A stretch of 64,000 bases of DNA from Streptomyces venezuelae. GTDB taxonomy: Bacteria; Actinomycetota; Actinomycetes; Streptomycetales; Streptomycetaceae. Below are positions 1-8,576 of the stretch, in pieces; position 1 is the first letter of the stretch; each line of letters begins with the position of its first letter. The notes under the pieces are model-generated. The model ran no database searches and had not been told where the DNA came from. It saw nothing but the letters and a program-made list of their open reading frames with translations. Position numbers and translations under genes: made by a program. Where the stretch lies: the NCBI RefSeq assembly GCF_008642355.1, contig NZ_CP029193.1, positions 2,194,001 to 2,258,000 of the forward strand, read 5' to 3'.

Positions 1-12
1 CCAGCCTCTTCC

Positions 13-29
13 GGCGAGTTCAACTCGCC
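13..29. promoter_or_regulatory. 17-bp palindrome upstream of the GH89 gene
   Basis: GGCGAGTT and AACTCGCC are perfect inverted 8-mers around a single C, ending 75 bases before the GH89 start codon. The one-base centre suits a dimeric repressor operator. It could also be the end of a terminator of a gene outside the window. No regulator gene for it is visible here. Confidence 0.35.
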
Positions 30-104
30 TGTCTCGTATGCACCGTTGTTGCCGGTCGACCGCCCGGATACCGTGCGCCGCAGCCGTCTCCCCAGGGGGT
101 ACAC

Positions 105-3100
105 ATGTCCGAACCGTCCAGACGTACGGTGCTAGGCACCGCGGGAGCCCTCGGTCTCGGCGCCGCCGTCGGCGGCGTACCGCTGCCGGCCCACGCCGCC
201 GACGGGCCCGCGGATTCCGCCGCGGGCCCCGCCTTCGATACGGATTCCGCGCGCTCGGCACTCAACAGACTCCTGCCGCATCACGCGGAACAGTTCCGCC
301 TCGGACTTCTCCCCGCGCGCGGCCGCGAGGACCGTTTCGAGGTCACCGGGACGACCGGCCGGATCGAGGTGTCCGGCACGACGCCCGCCGTGCTCCTCAC
401 CGGCGTCCACTGGTACCTGAAGTACGTGTGCGGGGCCCACATCACCTGGAACGGCAGCCAACTGGACCTGCCGCGCAGGCTGCCCGCCCCGGCCAGGACG
501 CTGACGCGCAGCACCTCGCTCCCGCACCGGTTCGCCCTGAACGACACGAACGACGGGTACACCGCGCCGTACGCCGACTGGGCGTACTGGGAGCGGATGA
601 TCGACGTGCTCGCCCTGCACGGCTGCAACGAGGTCCTCGTGATCGCGGGTGCCGAGGCGGTGTACCGGAAGGTGCTCACCGAGTTCGGCTACTCGGACGC
701 CGAGGCCAGAGCATGGCTGCCCGCGCCCTCGCACCAGCCCTGGTGGCTGCTGCAGAACCTCTCCGGGTACGGCGGGCCGCTCTCCGACCGACTCATCGCG
801 GACCGCACGGCGTTGGGGCGGCGCATCGTACGGCGGCTCCGCGACCTCGGCATCGCGCCGGTCCTGCCGGGCTACTACGGGCACGTGCCCGACGGGTTCG
901 TCGAGCGCAACGGCGGGGACGCGCGCGTCATCCCGCAGGGCGTCTGGCACGGGTTCAAGCGGCCCGACTGGCTCGACCCGCGGACCTCGGCGTTCGCGAA
1001 GGTCGCCGCCTCCTTCTACCGCCACCAGGAGGCGCTCTTCGGGCCCGCCGACCTCTTCAAGATGGACCTGCTGCACGAGGGCGGCACCGCGGGCGACGTG
1101 CCCGTCCCGGCTGCGGCGCGCGGCGTGGAGGCGGCCCTGCGCACGGCGCGGCCGAACGCCACATGGGTGATCCTCGGCTGGGAGGCCAACCCGCTGCCCG
1201 CGCTGCTCGACGCCGTCGACAAGAAGCGGATGCTGATCGTCGACGGCGTCTCCGACCGGTACGCGAAGGAGCCGGACCGGGAGAAGGACTGGGGCGGCAC
1301 CCCGTACGCCTTCGGGACCATCCCCAACTTCGGCGGGCGCACGACGATCGGCGCCCGCACCCACCTGTGGAACGAGCGGTTCTTCGCCTGGCGCGACAAA
1401 GCGGGCAGCGCCCTGACCGGCACCGCCTTCATGCCCGAGGCCACGGACCGCGACCCGGCCGCCTTCGAGCTCTTCTCCGAGCTGGCGTGGACGAAGGGGC
1501 CGGTGGACCGGGCCGCCTGGTTCTCCTCGTACGCCGACTTCCGGTACGGCGGGCGTGACGCCGACGCGCGGTCCGCGTGGCGCACCCTGAACGCGACCGC
1601 CTACCAGCACACCGCCGTCGAACGCAGCGACCCGCACGACTCGCTCTTCGCCGCCCGCCCCGACCTCGCGGCGGCCCGCGCCGCCGAGTACGCGCCGCGC
1701 GCGCTGACCTACGACCCCGCGCGGTTCGATGCCGCGCTCACCGGGCTGCTCGGCGTGGCGGGACCGCTGCGGGACAGCGGCGCCTACCGCCACGACCTGG
1801 TCGACGTCGCACGGCAGGCGCTCGCCCACCGCAGCCGCCAGCTCCTGCCGCAGCTGCGGACGGCGTACGAACGCCGGGACCGGCGGACGTTCGGGACGCT
1901 CGCGGAGCTGTGGCTGCGGCTGATGCGGCTCTCGGACGAGGTGACGGGCACGCACCCGGCGTTCCTCCTCGGCCCGTGGATCGCGGCCGCCCGCCGCATG
2001 GGGACGACGGAGGCGGAACGCGCCGAGTTCGAGCGGACCGCGAAGGTCCTGATCACCGTGTGGGGCGAGCGCGCCACGGCCGACGCGGGCCGGCTGCACG
2101 ACTACGGCAACCGCGAATGGCAAGGCCTCATCGCCGACCTGTACGTGCCGCGCTGGCAGACGTGGCTCGACGAGCTGGCGGACGCCCTCGCGGCGAACCG
2201 GGCACCGAAGCCGGTGGACTGGTTCGCGATGGAGGACAAGTGGACGCGGGAGCGCAAGGACTATCCGCAGCGCCCCGTCGGCGGCACTCCCCACCGCGTC
2301 GCCTCCCGCGTCCGGGACGTCCTCGCACGGGCGCCGTACCAGGGCAGCCTGCAGATCACCGCCGACCCGCCCGCCGTCCCGCCCGGGGGCCGCTCCCGCC
2401 TGACGGCGTCCTTCCGCAACGTCAACGGTCTCCGTGCCACGGGCCGCGTCGACTTCACGTTGACGGGCATCGAGGCGGAGCCGACGGGACCCGTGTCCCT
2501 GCCACGCGTGCCTCCCGCGGGCACGGGAACGGTCACGTGGCGGGCCTCCGCCCCGGACACCCCGCTGGACCGCCCGCTGCGCCCGCTCCCCTACGAGATC
2601 GCGGTCCGGTACGGGCCCGCGGGCGAGCGGCGGGTGCGAACCGTCCACGAGGGCGTGCTGTACGAGGCGGGCCCGGTGGACGACGCGTGGCGGACCTACA
2701 CGAACAACGCGGCGGTGTTCGGCCAGTTGGGAGAGCGGTACGCGATCGACGGGGGCGGCGCCGACCTGTGGAAGGGCACGGCGGAGTTCGGGACGCTGTA
2801 CCGCGAGGGGGCGCTGCGCGACGGGGTGTCGGTGACGGTGCGGGTCGACCGGCAGGCGGACACGGGCCCGTGGGCCAGGGCGGGCCTGATCGCCCGCAAC
2901 TCCCTGGCGACACCGCTGTCCCCGGGCTTCGTCGACCTGGCCGTGACGCCGTCCAACGGAGTCGTCCTCTCCTACGACACGAACGGCGACGGCACGCTCG
3001 ACACGTACAAGCGCGTCACGGGCATCACGGCGCCGGTGCTGCTCCGGCTCTCCCGCTCCGGGGACTCCTTCACGGGGGCGTGCTCGACGGACGACGGCGC

Positions 3101-3236
3101 GACGTGGCGGACGGTGGCGACGGTGCCGGTGCCGGGGGCCGCGGCCGTGCAGGACGTGGGGTTGTTCATGAGCGCGACGAACGGAGGTGACGGAGGGCGC
3201 GGAACGGTGGAGTTCAGCGGCTGGCGGCTCGGGTAG
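105..3236 (+). CDS. Secreted alpha-N-acetylglucosaminidase, GH89 family
   Basis: Predicted to release terminal alpha-linked N-acetylglucosamine from glycans outside the cell. The first 31 residues form a Tat signal (SRRTVLG, hydrophobic stretch, ending AHA). The central part carries GH89 (NAGLU) landmarks: the FALNDTNDGYTAPYADWAYW block, HQPWWLLQNLSGYGGP, a conserved Glu in LLHEGG, LGWEANP, and a downstream PNFGG. After the catalytic part a beta-rich C-terminal region (about residues 850-1043) resembles a concanavalin-like or DUF1349-type domain and ends in a D-x-N-x-D-G loop (DTNGDGTLD) that may bind calcium. The second catalytic Glu known from human NAGLU appears as Asp here (VDGVSDRY). ATG 105 is preceded by CAGGGGG. 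At 1043 residues it is longer than NAGLU because of the extra C-terminal domain. Confidence 0.9.
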   Translation: MSEPSRRTVLGTAGALGLGAAVGGVPLPAHAADGPADSAAGPAFDTDSARSALNRLLPHHAEQFRLGLLPARGREDRFEVTGTTGRIEVSGTTPAVLLTGVHWYLKYVCGAHITWNGSQLDLPRRLPAPARTLTRSTSLPHRFALNDTNDGYTAPYADWAYWERMIDVLALHGCNEVLVIAGAEAVYRKVLTEFGYSDAEARAWLPAPSHQPWWLLQNLSGYGGPLSDRLIADRTALGRRIVRRLRDLGIAPVLPGYYGHVPDGFVERNGGDARVIPQGVWHGFKRPDWLDPRTSAFAKVAASFYRHQEALFGPADLFKMDLLHEGGTAGDVPVPAAARGVEAALRTARPNATWVILGWEANPLPALLDAVDKKRMLIVDGVSDRYAKEPDREKDWGGTPYAFGTIPNFGGRTTIGARTHLWNERFFAWRDKAGSALTGTAFMPEATDRDPAAFELFSELAWTKGPVDRAAWFSSYADFRYGGRDADARSAWRTLNATAYQHTAVERSDPHDSLFAARPDLAAARAAEYAPRALTYDPARFDAALTGLLGVAGPLRDSGAYRHDLVDVARQALAHRSRQLLPQLRTAYERRDRRTFGTLAELWLRLMRLSDEVTGTHPAFLLGPWIAAARRMGTTEAERAEFERTAKVLITVWGERATADAGRLHDYGNREWQGLIADLYVPRWQTWLDELADALAANRAPKPVDWFAMEDKWTRERKDYPQRPVGGTPHRVASRVRDVLARAPYQGSLQITADPPAVPPGGRSRLTASFRNVNGLRATGRVDFTLTGIEAEPTGPVSLPRVPPAGTGTVTWRASAPDTPLDRPLRPLPYEIAVRYGPAGERRVRTVHEGVLYEAGPVDDAWRTYTNNAAVFGQLGERYAIDGGGADLWKGTAEFGTLYREGALRDGVSVTVRVDRQADTGPWARAGLIARNSLATPLSPGFVDLAVTPSNGVVLSYDTNGDGTLDTYKRVTGITAPVLLRLSRSGDSFTGACSTDDGATWRTVATVPVPGAAAVQDVGLFMSATNGGDGGRGTVEFSGWRLG

Positions 3237-3286
3237 CGCCGGGAAAAGGACGTGACGGGTGGGGCGGGCGGTGTCAGGCTGGCGGG

Positions 3287-3790
3287 ATGGACACGGATTG
3301 GGAGAAGCGGGTCGCGGCGGCCTGGGAGACGTTGGACTCCTACGGGGAGGACGGCGGCGCGGAGTTCCGGGCGGTGATCGACCGGCTCGTCGACGAGTTG
3401 CCCGACGGGGACCCCGTGGGGCCCTTCGAGCGGGCCTGCGCCTTCGACTCCACCGGGCACTCGGACCGCGCCGTGCCCCTCTACCAGGAAGCCCTGGAGC
3501 GCGGGCTCGACGGATACCGCAGGCGGCGTACGGCCGTGCAGCTGGCGAGTTCGCTGCGGAACGTGGGTCGGGCCGAGGAGGGTGCCGCCCTGCTCACCGC
3601 GGAACTGGACGAGCCGGGCGACGAGTTGGACGACGCGGTGCGTGCCTGTCTCGCGCTGTGCCTGGCCAGCCTCGGCAGGGAGCGCGAGGGCCTCGCCCTC
3701 GTGCTCGAGGCCCTCGCCCCGCACCTCCCCCGCTACCAGCGCTCCATGGCCAACTACGCCCGCGCACTCGTGGCCGACACACCGGCATGA
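3287..3790 (+). CDS. Tetratricopeptide repeat protein
   Basis: A 167-residue soluble protein with helix pairs typical of TPR units (ERACAFDSTGHSDRAVPLYQ, RTAVQLASSLRNVGRAEEGA, ACLALCLASLGREREGLALV), matching the TPR_5-type family common in actinobacteria. It has no signal peptide or membrane segment, so it is probably a cytoplasmic protein-interaction scaffold of unknown partner. It starts 50 bases after the GH89 gene in the same direction, and its stop lies 26 bases before the next gene, so read-through transcription is likely. The family is clear; the biological role is not. Confidence 0.85.
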   Translation: MDTDWEKRVAAAWETLDSYGEDGGAEFRAVIDRLVDELPDGDPVGPFERACAFDSTGHSDRAVPLYQEALERGLDGYRRRRTAVQLASSLRNVGRAEEGAALLTAELDEPGDELDDAVRACLALCLASLGREREGLALVLEALAPHLPRYQRSMANYARALVADTPA

Positions 3791-3816
3791 GGTGACCATC
3801 CGACGATTCGCTCGTT

Positions 3817-5775
3817 TTGTTGAACGTGTCGTCGAATGTGCAGTCTCCGTCGAAGTCCCCGAAGTCCAGCCGCCCCACCCCGGTGGTCGACGTGGAGCAG
3901 GCCGAGGCCGCCCTCGTCGAGCACTACCCGCGGCTCGTCCGGCTCGCCTACCTGGTGCTGCCGCCGAGCCTCGGCCGCAACCGCCGGGTCCTGACCGCCC
4001 ACGCCCTCACCCAGCGCGCCCTGCCGCGCAGCCGCAGAACGGGCGAGGCCGCCGTCCCCGGACAGCGGGGCGGAGGTGGCGGCCAGGCCGGTGAGGGCGG
4101 CAGGGCGCGGGCGCTCGGCGACCCCGCCTACGCGTACATGCGGCTCCAAGTGCTGCGCGGCGCCCTCGACGCCAGTGTCCCCCTGCGGTGGAACGCGTGG
4201 CCCAAGCGCGCCCAACTGCCGCCGCTGCTGCCGCAGGTGCGCGGTCTCCGGCTCTTCCCACGCTCGGGAGGATCCGACGAGCTCGCTCTGGATCAGCGGC
4301 TTTCCACCCTGTCGGGCGCCGCCCGCGCCGCCTACGTCCTGCGGGGTCTCGAAGCGCTGGACGACGCCGGCGTGGGTGCCGTGCTCGCAGCCGCGGGCTG
4401 CGACGACCCCGAGGACGCCCTGGACGAGGCCGACGAGGTCGAGGCGCGGTACGACCTGCTGGCGTCCCCCGAGTTCGACCCCTGCTCCCTGCAGGCGCGG
4501 CCGACCGACCTGATGCGGCGCAGGCAGCACATGAAGGCCGCGGGTGTCGCGGCCGCCGCCGTCCTGGTGTGCGGGGCGCTCCTCGGGCTGCCGGGCGAGG
4601 GCTGGGGACCCGACGGCGCCGCCGCGCCGCCCTACGCGCAGAACCCCGCGGGACAAGCCGCGCTCGATCCGGGCCAGTTGACGACGGCGGCCGCGGGGGC
4701 GTGGAAACGTTCCGCCCGGACCGACTTCTCCATGTGGCCCGCGCGCGGCGACCTCATCGGCGACAAGGAACTGCTCCGTCGCGCCCTGGCCGTGTGGGCG
4801 CGCCCCGGCGAGTCCGTGCAGGTCTCCGCGACCCCGGGCACCCCCGCCGGGGCGCCGCCCGGACCCGCCCGGCTGCTCTACGCCGGTGAGGTCGACTCCG
4901 CACGCGTGGTGCTGCTCTACGACGGACTGCGCATCGTGCGGTACGCCGAGCCGAAGGAGGGCACCGGTGGCGCGGCGCTCGACTTCGCCCGCGTGGACGG
5001 CGCGACCGGCACGGAGGCGAACGCCGTCGTCGTCGACCGCGCCGACGGCAACATCCGCTATCTGACCGCCCCGTGGATCACCTCGGTGGGCGTGCAGGAC
5101 CTCCTGAAGCCTGCCGCGAAGCCCGTGGCGGTGCGGCGCTCCGCCGACGGCGTCACCGACCCGTTCGCGGGCCCCGCGCAGACCGGCGCCTGCACGTCGT
5201 GGAACGCGCTGCGGCTGCGCGACCACACCGGGGCCGCGCGCCTGACGACCGACCTCGGCGAGCTCGTCCCCGCGCATCTCACGGCGGGCCGCCCGCAGGC
5301 CCCGCGCGAGGCCACGGCCGCCGAGTGGTCGAAGTCCGCATGCTCCCTGGCCACGGTCCGCTCGCACGGCGTCCGCACCGTGAACGCGTGGACGTACGCC
5401 CGTCAGATTCTGCCCGAGGCCAACGGCGCCGCCGACTGGGTCTGCACCCGCGCCGACACCTGGAGCGGCGAGGGCAGCCGGATCCTCGCCCAGTTCCAGA
5501 CCGCCGACGGGCCCGTGGGCGCCGTCGCCGCCAAGGCCGAGGACTCCCCCGCCTGCGGCAGCCGCGACCCGAAGGTCCTCGCGGGCGTCCTGTGGAAGTC
5601 ACGGGCCGGCTCCTGGTACCTCCTCGGCGCGGGCAGCAAGAACGTCACGTCCGTCACCGGGTCCGGCGGCGAGCGCACGGCGGGCAACGTCCTCGCCGTA
5701 CGGAGCGAGCGGACCGCGAAGGCGCGGCTCAGCGGCACGCTGGCCGACGGGACGAAGGTGAACACGCTCCGCTGA
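3817..5775 (+). CDS. Single-pass membrane protein with sigma-factor-like N-terminal half; function unknown
   Basis: Residues about 25-65 (EHYPRLVRLAYLVLPP) resemble sigma-70 region 2 of ECF factors. Residues about 165-215 (YVLRGLEALDDAGVGAVLAAAG) resemble region 4. Just after, at about residues 239-258, lies one hydrophobic helix (MKAAGVAAAAVLVCGALLGL), followed by some 390 residues likely outside the membrane with four or more cysteines (for example TGACTSW, SACSLATV, DWVCTR, SPACGS). The helix-turn-helix part has no clear basic recognition helix, so DNA binding is uncertain. The start is uncertain: TTG 3817 gives 652 aa, while GTG 3826 or GTG 3838 are also possible and none has a good ribosome-binding site. 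I do not recognise a characterised homologue. A membrane-tethered signal-transduction role is inference only. Confidence 0.75.
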   Translation: MLNVSSNVQSPSKSPKSSRPTPVVDVEQAEAALVEHYPRLVRLAYLVLPPSLGRNRRVLTAHALTQRALPRSRRTGEAAVPGQRGGGGGQAGEGGRARALGDPAYAYMRLQVLRGALDASVPLRWNAWPKRAQLPPLLPQVRGLRLFPRSGGSDELALDQRLSTLSGAARAAYVLRGLEALDDAGVGAVLAAAGCDDPEDALDEADEVEARYDLLASPEFDPCSLQARPTDLMRRRQHMKAAGVAAAAVLVCGALLGLPGEGWGPDGAAAPPYAQNPAGQAALDPGQLTTAAAGAWKRSARTDFSMWPARGDLIGDKELLRRALAVWARPGESVQVSATPGTPAGAPPGPARLLYAGEVDSARVVLLYDGLRIVRYAEPKEGTGGAALDFARVDGATGTEANAVVVDRADGNIRYLTAPWITSVGVQDLLKPAAKPVAVRRSADGVTDPFAGPAQTGACTSWNALRLRDHTGAARLTTDLGELVPAHLTAGRPQAPREATAAEWSKSACSLATVRSHGVRTVNAWTYARQILPEANGAADWVCTRADTWSGEGSRILAQFQTADGPVGAVAAKAEDSPACGSRDPKVLAGVLWKSRAGSWYLLGAGSKNVTSVTGSGGERTAGNVLAVRSERTAKARLSGTLADGTKVNTLR

Positions 5776-5821
5776 CCGAACTCACCCGCGCAGACCCCTG
5801 TACCCCCGAACTACCCATCAG

Positions 5822-5827
5822 TACATT
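5822..5827 (+). promoter_or_regulatory. TACATT -10-like element, possible leaderless start
   Basis: TACATT lies 6 bases before ATG 5834 and no purine-rich ribosome-binding site precedes that ATG. This spacing fits transcription starting at the A of the start codon. No good -35 is visible. Confidence 0.35.
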
Positions 5828-5833
5828 GACGCC

Positions 5834-6748
5834 ATGTCTAATACGCAGAGCCGGGCGCCCGAGCCCGTCGCGTCCGAGCACATAGCGCTCAAGGCACGCA
5901 ACGTCTCCTTTGCCTGGGAGAGCACCCCGCTCCACTGGCTCCCCGACGACCCGTTCACCACGCACACCATCAACGTGCTGCATCTGCTGCTGCCCGCGGG
6001 CGAACGCTGGTTCGTGCACGTCTACAAGCAGGTCCTGCCGCTCATCCGCGACGAGCGGCTGCGCGAGGACGTCATCGGGTTCATCGGCCAGGAGGCCATG
6101 CACGCGCAGGCGCACGACGAGGTCCTGCCGCACCTCAAGGAGCAGGGTCTCGACCCGACGCCGTACACCGCGCAGGTCGACTGGCTCTTCGAGAAGCTGC
6201 TCGGCGACCGGACGCTGCCGCCCGGCAAGGCGCGCCGGTGGTGGCTGATGGAACGCGTCGCGATCATCGCGGCCATCGAGCACTACACCGCGTTCCTCGG
6301 CAACTGGGTCCTCAACGCGCAGGAGTTGGACCGCAGGGGCGCCGACCCCACCATGCTCGATCTGCTGCGCTGGCACGGCGCTGAGGAGGTCGAGCACCGC
6401 TCCGTCGCCTTCGAGCTGTTCATGCACGTCGACGGCGGCTATGGGCGCCGGGTCAGGACGTGGGCGACGGCGTTCACCGCGCTGGTCTTCCTCTGGCAGC
6501 GCGGGGCGCGGTTCTTCATGGAGAACGACCCGACGCTCGTCGACGGGAAGGCGTCCTTCAAGGACTTCCACCGCAGCGGCAAGGCGGGCACGCTGCCCTC
6601 CACCGGCGACATGATCCGCTCCATCCCGCGCTACCTCAGCCGGGCCTACCACCCCTCGCAGGAGGGCAGCACCGAGCAGGCCGTGGCCTATCTCGCGTCC
6701 TCGCCCGCGGCCGTCGCCGCGCTCGCCGCCGAGAAGGGGACCGCCTGA
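5834..6748 (+). CDS. PF10118-type metal-dependent hydrolase (ferritin-like diiron fold)
   Basis: Matches the actinobacterial metal-dependent hydrolase family (COG3687/PF10118). Helical segments carry spaced acidic and His residues: FIGQEAMHAQAHDEVLPH, ERVAIIAAIEHYTAF and HGAEEVEHRSVAFEL, reminiscent of E...ExxH diiron ligands. The N-terminal block (FAWESTPLHWLPDDPFTTH) is typical of the family. It is followed one base later by a flavin/[2Fe-2S] reductase, so the pair plausibly forms a diiron oxygenase or desaturase with its own electron donor. That pairing is inferred from gene order. The ATG has no Shine-Dalgarno sequence and sits 6 bases after a -10-like TACATT. Confidence 0.85.
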   Translation: MSNTQSRAPEPVASEHIALKARNVSFAWESTPLHWLPDDPFTTHTINVLHLLLPAGERWFVHVYKQVLPLIRDERLREDVIGFIGQEAMHAQAHDEVLPHLKEQGLDPTPYTAQVDWLFEKLLGDRTLPPGKARRWWLMERVAIIAAIEHYTAFLGNWVLNAQELDRRGADPTMLDLLRWHGAEEVEHRSVAFELFMHVDGGYGRRVRTWATAFTALVFLWQRGARFFMENDPTLVDGKASFKDFHRSGKAGTLPSTGDMIRSIPRYLSRAYHPSQEGSTEQAVAYLASSPAAVAALAAEKGTA

Positions 6749-6749
6749 C

Positions 6750-7820
6750 ATGCCCCGCATCCGCACCGTCGCCCTCGCCGCGGGCGCCGCCCTGCTCGCC
6801 CGGCGTGCCCTGCGCCGCCGCATCGCGGTCTCCCCGCTGTGGCCGCTGCCCGCCCTGGAGGAGCCCGTCTCGGGGCAGCCCCGCTCCCGGGCGCTGCGGC
6901 TCCGCGTGGCCGGGCACGAGAAGGTCGCCGACGGCGTCGTCCAACTGCGCCTGGAGGGCGCCCGGTTGCCCGGCTGGCTGCCCGGCGCCCACCTCGACCT
7001 GGTGCTGCCCTCGGGGCTCGTGCGGCAGTACTCGCTCTGCGGCGACCCCGAGGACACGTCCTCGTACACCGTCGCGACCCGCCTGATCACGGCGGAGCAG
7101 GGCGGCAGGGGCGGTTCGCGCGAGGTGCACGAGCAGCTCCGCGAAGGCGCCGTGGTCGAGGTGCGCGGGCCGCGCAACCGGTTCCCGCTGGCCGTCGCGG
7201 CGTCGTACGTCTTCGTGGCGGGCGGCATCGGGATCACGCCGGTCCTGCCGATGCTGCGGGCCGTCGAGGCGGCGGGCGCGCCGTGGCGGCTGCTGTACGG
7301 CGGGCGGTCGCGGGCGTCGATGCCGTTCCTGGAAGAGGTGGAGAAGCTCGGCGGCGCGGGGCGCGGGCGCGTCACCGTGGTCGCCCAGGACGAGGACGGA
7401 CTGCCGGATGTCGCCGCCTTCCTGGACGGGACACCGCCCGGGGCAGCCGTCCACGTGTGCGGGCCCGAGGCGCTGATGGACGCCGTCGCCGCCGCCCTGC
7501 CCGACGGCTGCTCCCTCCACGTGGAAAGGTTCACGCCACGCACCTCCACCGAAGGCGACACCGCTTTCGAGGTGGAGCTGCGGCGCAGCGGACGTACGGT
7601 GGCGGTCGCCGCCGACACCACCGTGCTCGCCGCGGTCCGCGCCGAGCTGCCCGACACCCCGTACAGCTGCCGACAGGGCTTCTGCGGGACGTGCCGACAG
7701 CGTGTCGTGGAGGGGGAGATCGACCACCGCGACGAACTGCTCACCGATGACGAGCGGACCGGCTCGATGCTCATCTGCGTCTCGCGGGCGCGCGGTGAGC
7801 GGCTCGTCCTCGACATGTGA
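6750..7820 (+). CDS. PDR/VanB-type oxidoreductase: FNR-like flavin/NAD domains plus C-terminal [2Fe-2S] ferredoxin
   Basis: Transfers electrons from NAD(P)H through flavin to a plant-type [2Fe-2S] cluster. The order is a hydrophobic N-terminal stretch (about residues 5-20), the flavin-binding QYSLCGDP, the nucleotide-binding GGIGITPVLPML, CGPEALMDAV, and a C-terminal ferredoxin with the cluster motif CRQGFCGTC and a fourth Cys in LICVSRA. The start codon lies one base after the stop of the diiron-type hydrolase, which implies translational coupling and a role as its reductase. The length (356 aa) is normal for the phthalate dioxygenase reductase class. Confidence 0.9.
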   Translation: MPRIRTVALAAGAALLARRALRRRIAVSPLWPLPALEEPVSGQPRSRALRLRVAGHEKVADGVVQLRLEGARLPGWLPGAHLDLVLPSGLVRQYSLCGDPEDTSSYTVATRLITAEQGGRGGSREVHEQLREGAVVEVRGPRNRFPLAVAASYVFVAGGIGITPVLPMLRAVEAAGAPWRLLYGGRSRASMPFLEEVEKLGGAGRGRVTVVAQDEDGLPDVAAFLDGTPPGAAVHVCGPEALMDAVAAALPDGCSLHVERFTPRTSTEGDTAFEVELRRSGRTVAVAADTTVLAAVRAELPDTPYSCRQGFCGTCRQRVVEGEIDHRDELLTDDERTGSMLICVSRARGERLVLDM

Positions 7821-7874
7821 GCCGGACGCCGGAACGGACACGGACCGGCCGGTCGCGGGGCCGGTTCTGCTCGG

Positions 7875-7880
7875 TAAGGT
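7875..7880 (+). promoter_or_regulatory. TAAGGT -10 element of a probable leaderless TetR gene
   Basis: TAAGGT lies 6 bases before ATG 7887 with no Shine-Dalgarno sequence between them. The same hexamer and spacing occur before the genes at 42192 and 61493. Confidence 0.5.
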
Positions 7881-7886
7881 GTTCGC

Positions 7887-8576
7887 ATGACAACCGGGGT
7901 GCGCCGCAGGATGGGTGTCGAGGAGCGGCGGCAGCAGTTGATCGGGGTCGCGCTCGACCTGTTCAGCAACCGCTCGCCCGACGACGTGTCCATCGACGAG
8001 ATAGCGGCGGCCGCGGGCATCTCGCGTCCGCTGGTCTACCACTACTTCCCCGGCAAACTCAGCCTGTACGAGGCGGCGTTGCGCCGGGCGGCGGACGACT
8101 TGGCGGGGCGGTTCGTGGAGCCCCGCGAGGGCCCGCCCGGGGCGCGGCTGCTGCGGGTCATGGGCCGCTTCTTCGCCTTCGTCGACGACCACGGGCCCGG
8201 TTTCTCGGCGCTGATGCGGGGCGGCCCCGCCGTCGGCTCCTCGACGACGAACGCGCTGGTCGACTCGGTGCGCCAGGCGGCGTACGAGCAGGTGCTGTTC
8301 CAGCTCGACGTCACCGAGCCCTCCGCCCGGCTCGAACTCGTCGTGCGATCCTGGATCTCGCTGGCCGAGTCGACGGCGCTGATCTGGCTGGACGGCCGAC
8401 GCATCCCCCGCGCGGAGCTGGAGCTCCAGCTGGTGCACGACTTCGCCGCCCTCGCCGCGGTGAGCGCCGCCTACGACGAGGGCATGGCGACGCTGCTGCG
8501 CGAGGTCCTCGCGTCGGAGCCGCCGGACGGCCCCTTCGCGGAACTCCTGGAACGGCTTGCGACACTGGCCCCATGA
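7887..8576 (+). CDS. TetR/AcrR-family transcriptional regulator
   Basis: The N-terminal helix-turn-helix is clear: RRQQLIGVALDLFSNRSPDDVSIDEIAAAAGISRPLVYHYFPGKLSLYEAAL (residues about 13-64, in consecutive segments). The remaining 165 residues form the ligand-binding helical domain. It sits downstream of the hydrolase-reductase pair in the same direction with its own likely leaderless promoter (TAAGGT, ATG 6 bases later). It could regulate that pair, but no palindrome is evident in the 66-base gap. Its last codons overlap the next gene (ATGA). Confidence 0.9.
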   Translation: MTTGVRRRMGVEERRQQLIGVALDLFSNRSPDDVSIDEIAAAAGISRPLVYHYFPGKLSLYEAALRRAADDLAGRFVEPREGPPGARLLRVMGRFFAFVDDHGPGFSALMRGGPAVGSSTTNALVDSVRQAAYEQVLFQLDVTEPSARLELVVRSWISLAESTALIWLDGRRIPRAELELQLVHDFAALAAVSAAYDEGMATLLREVLASEPPDGPFAELLERLATLAP

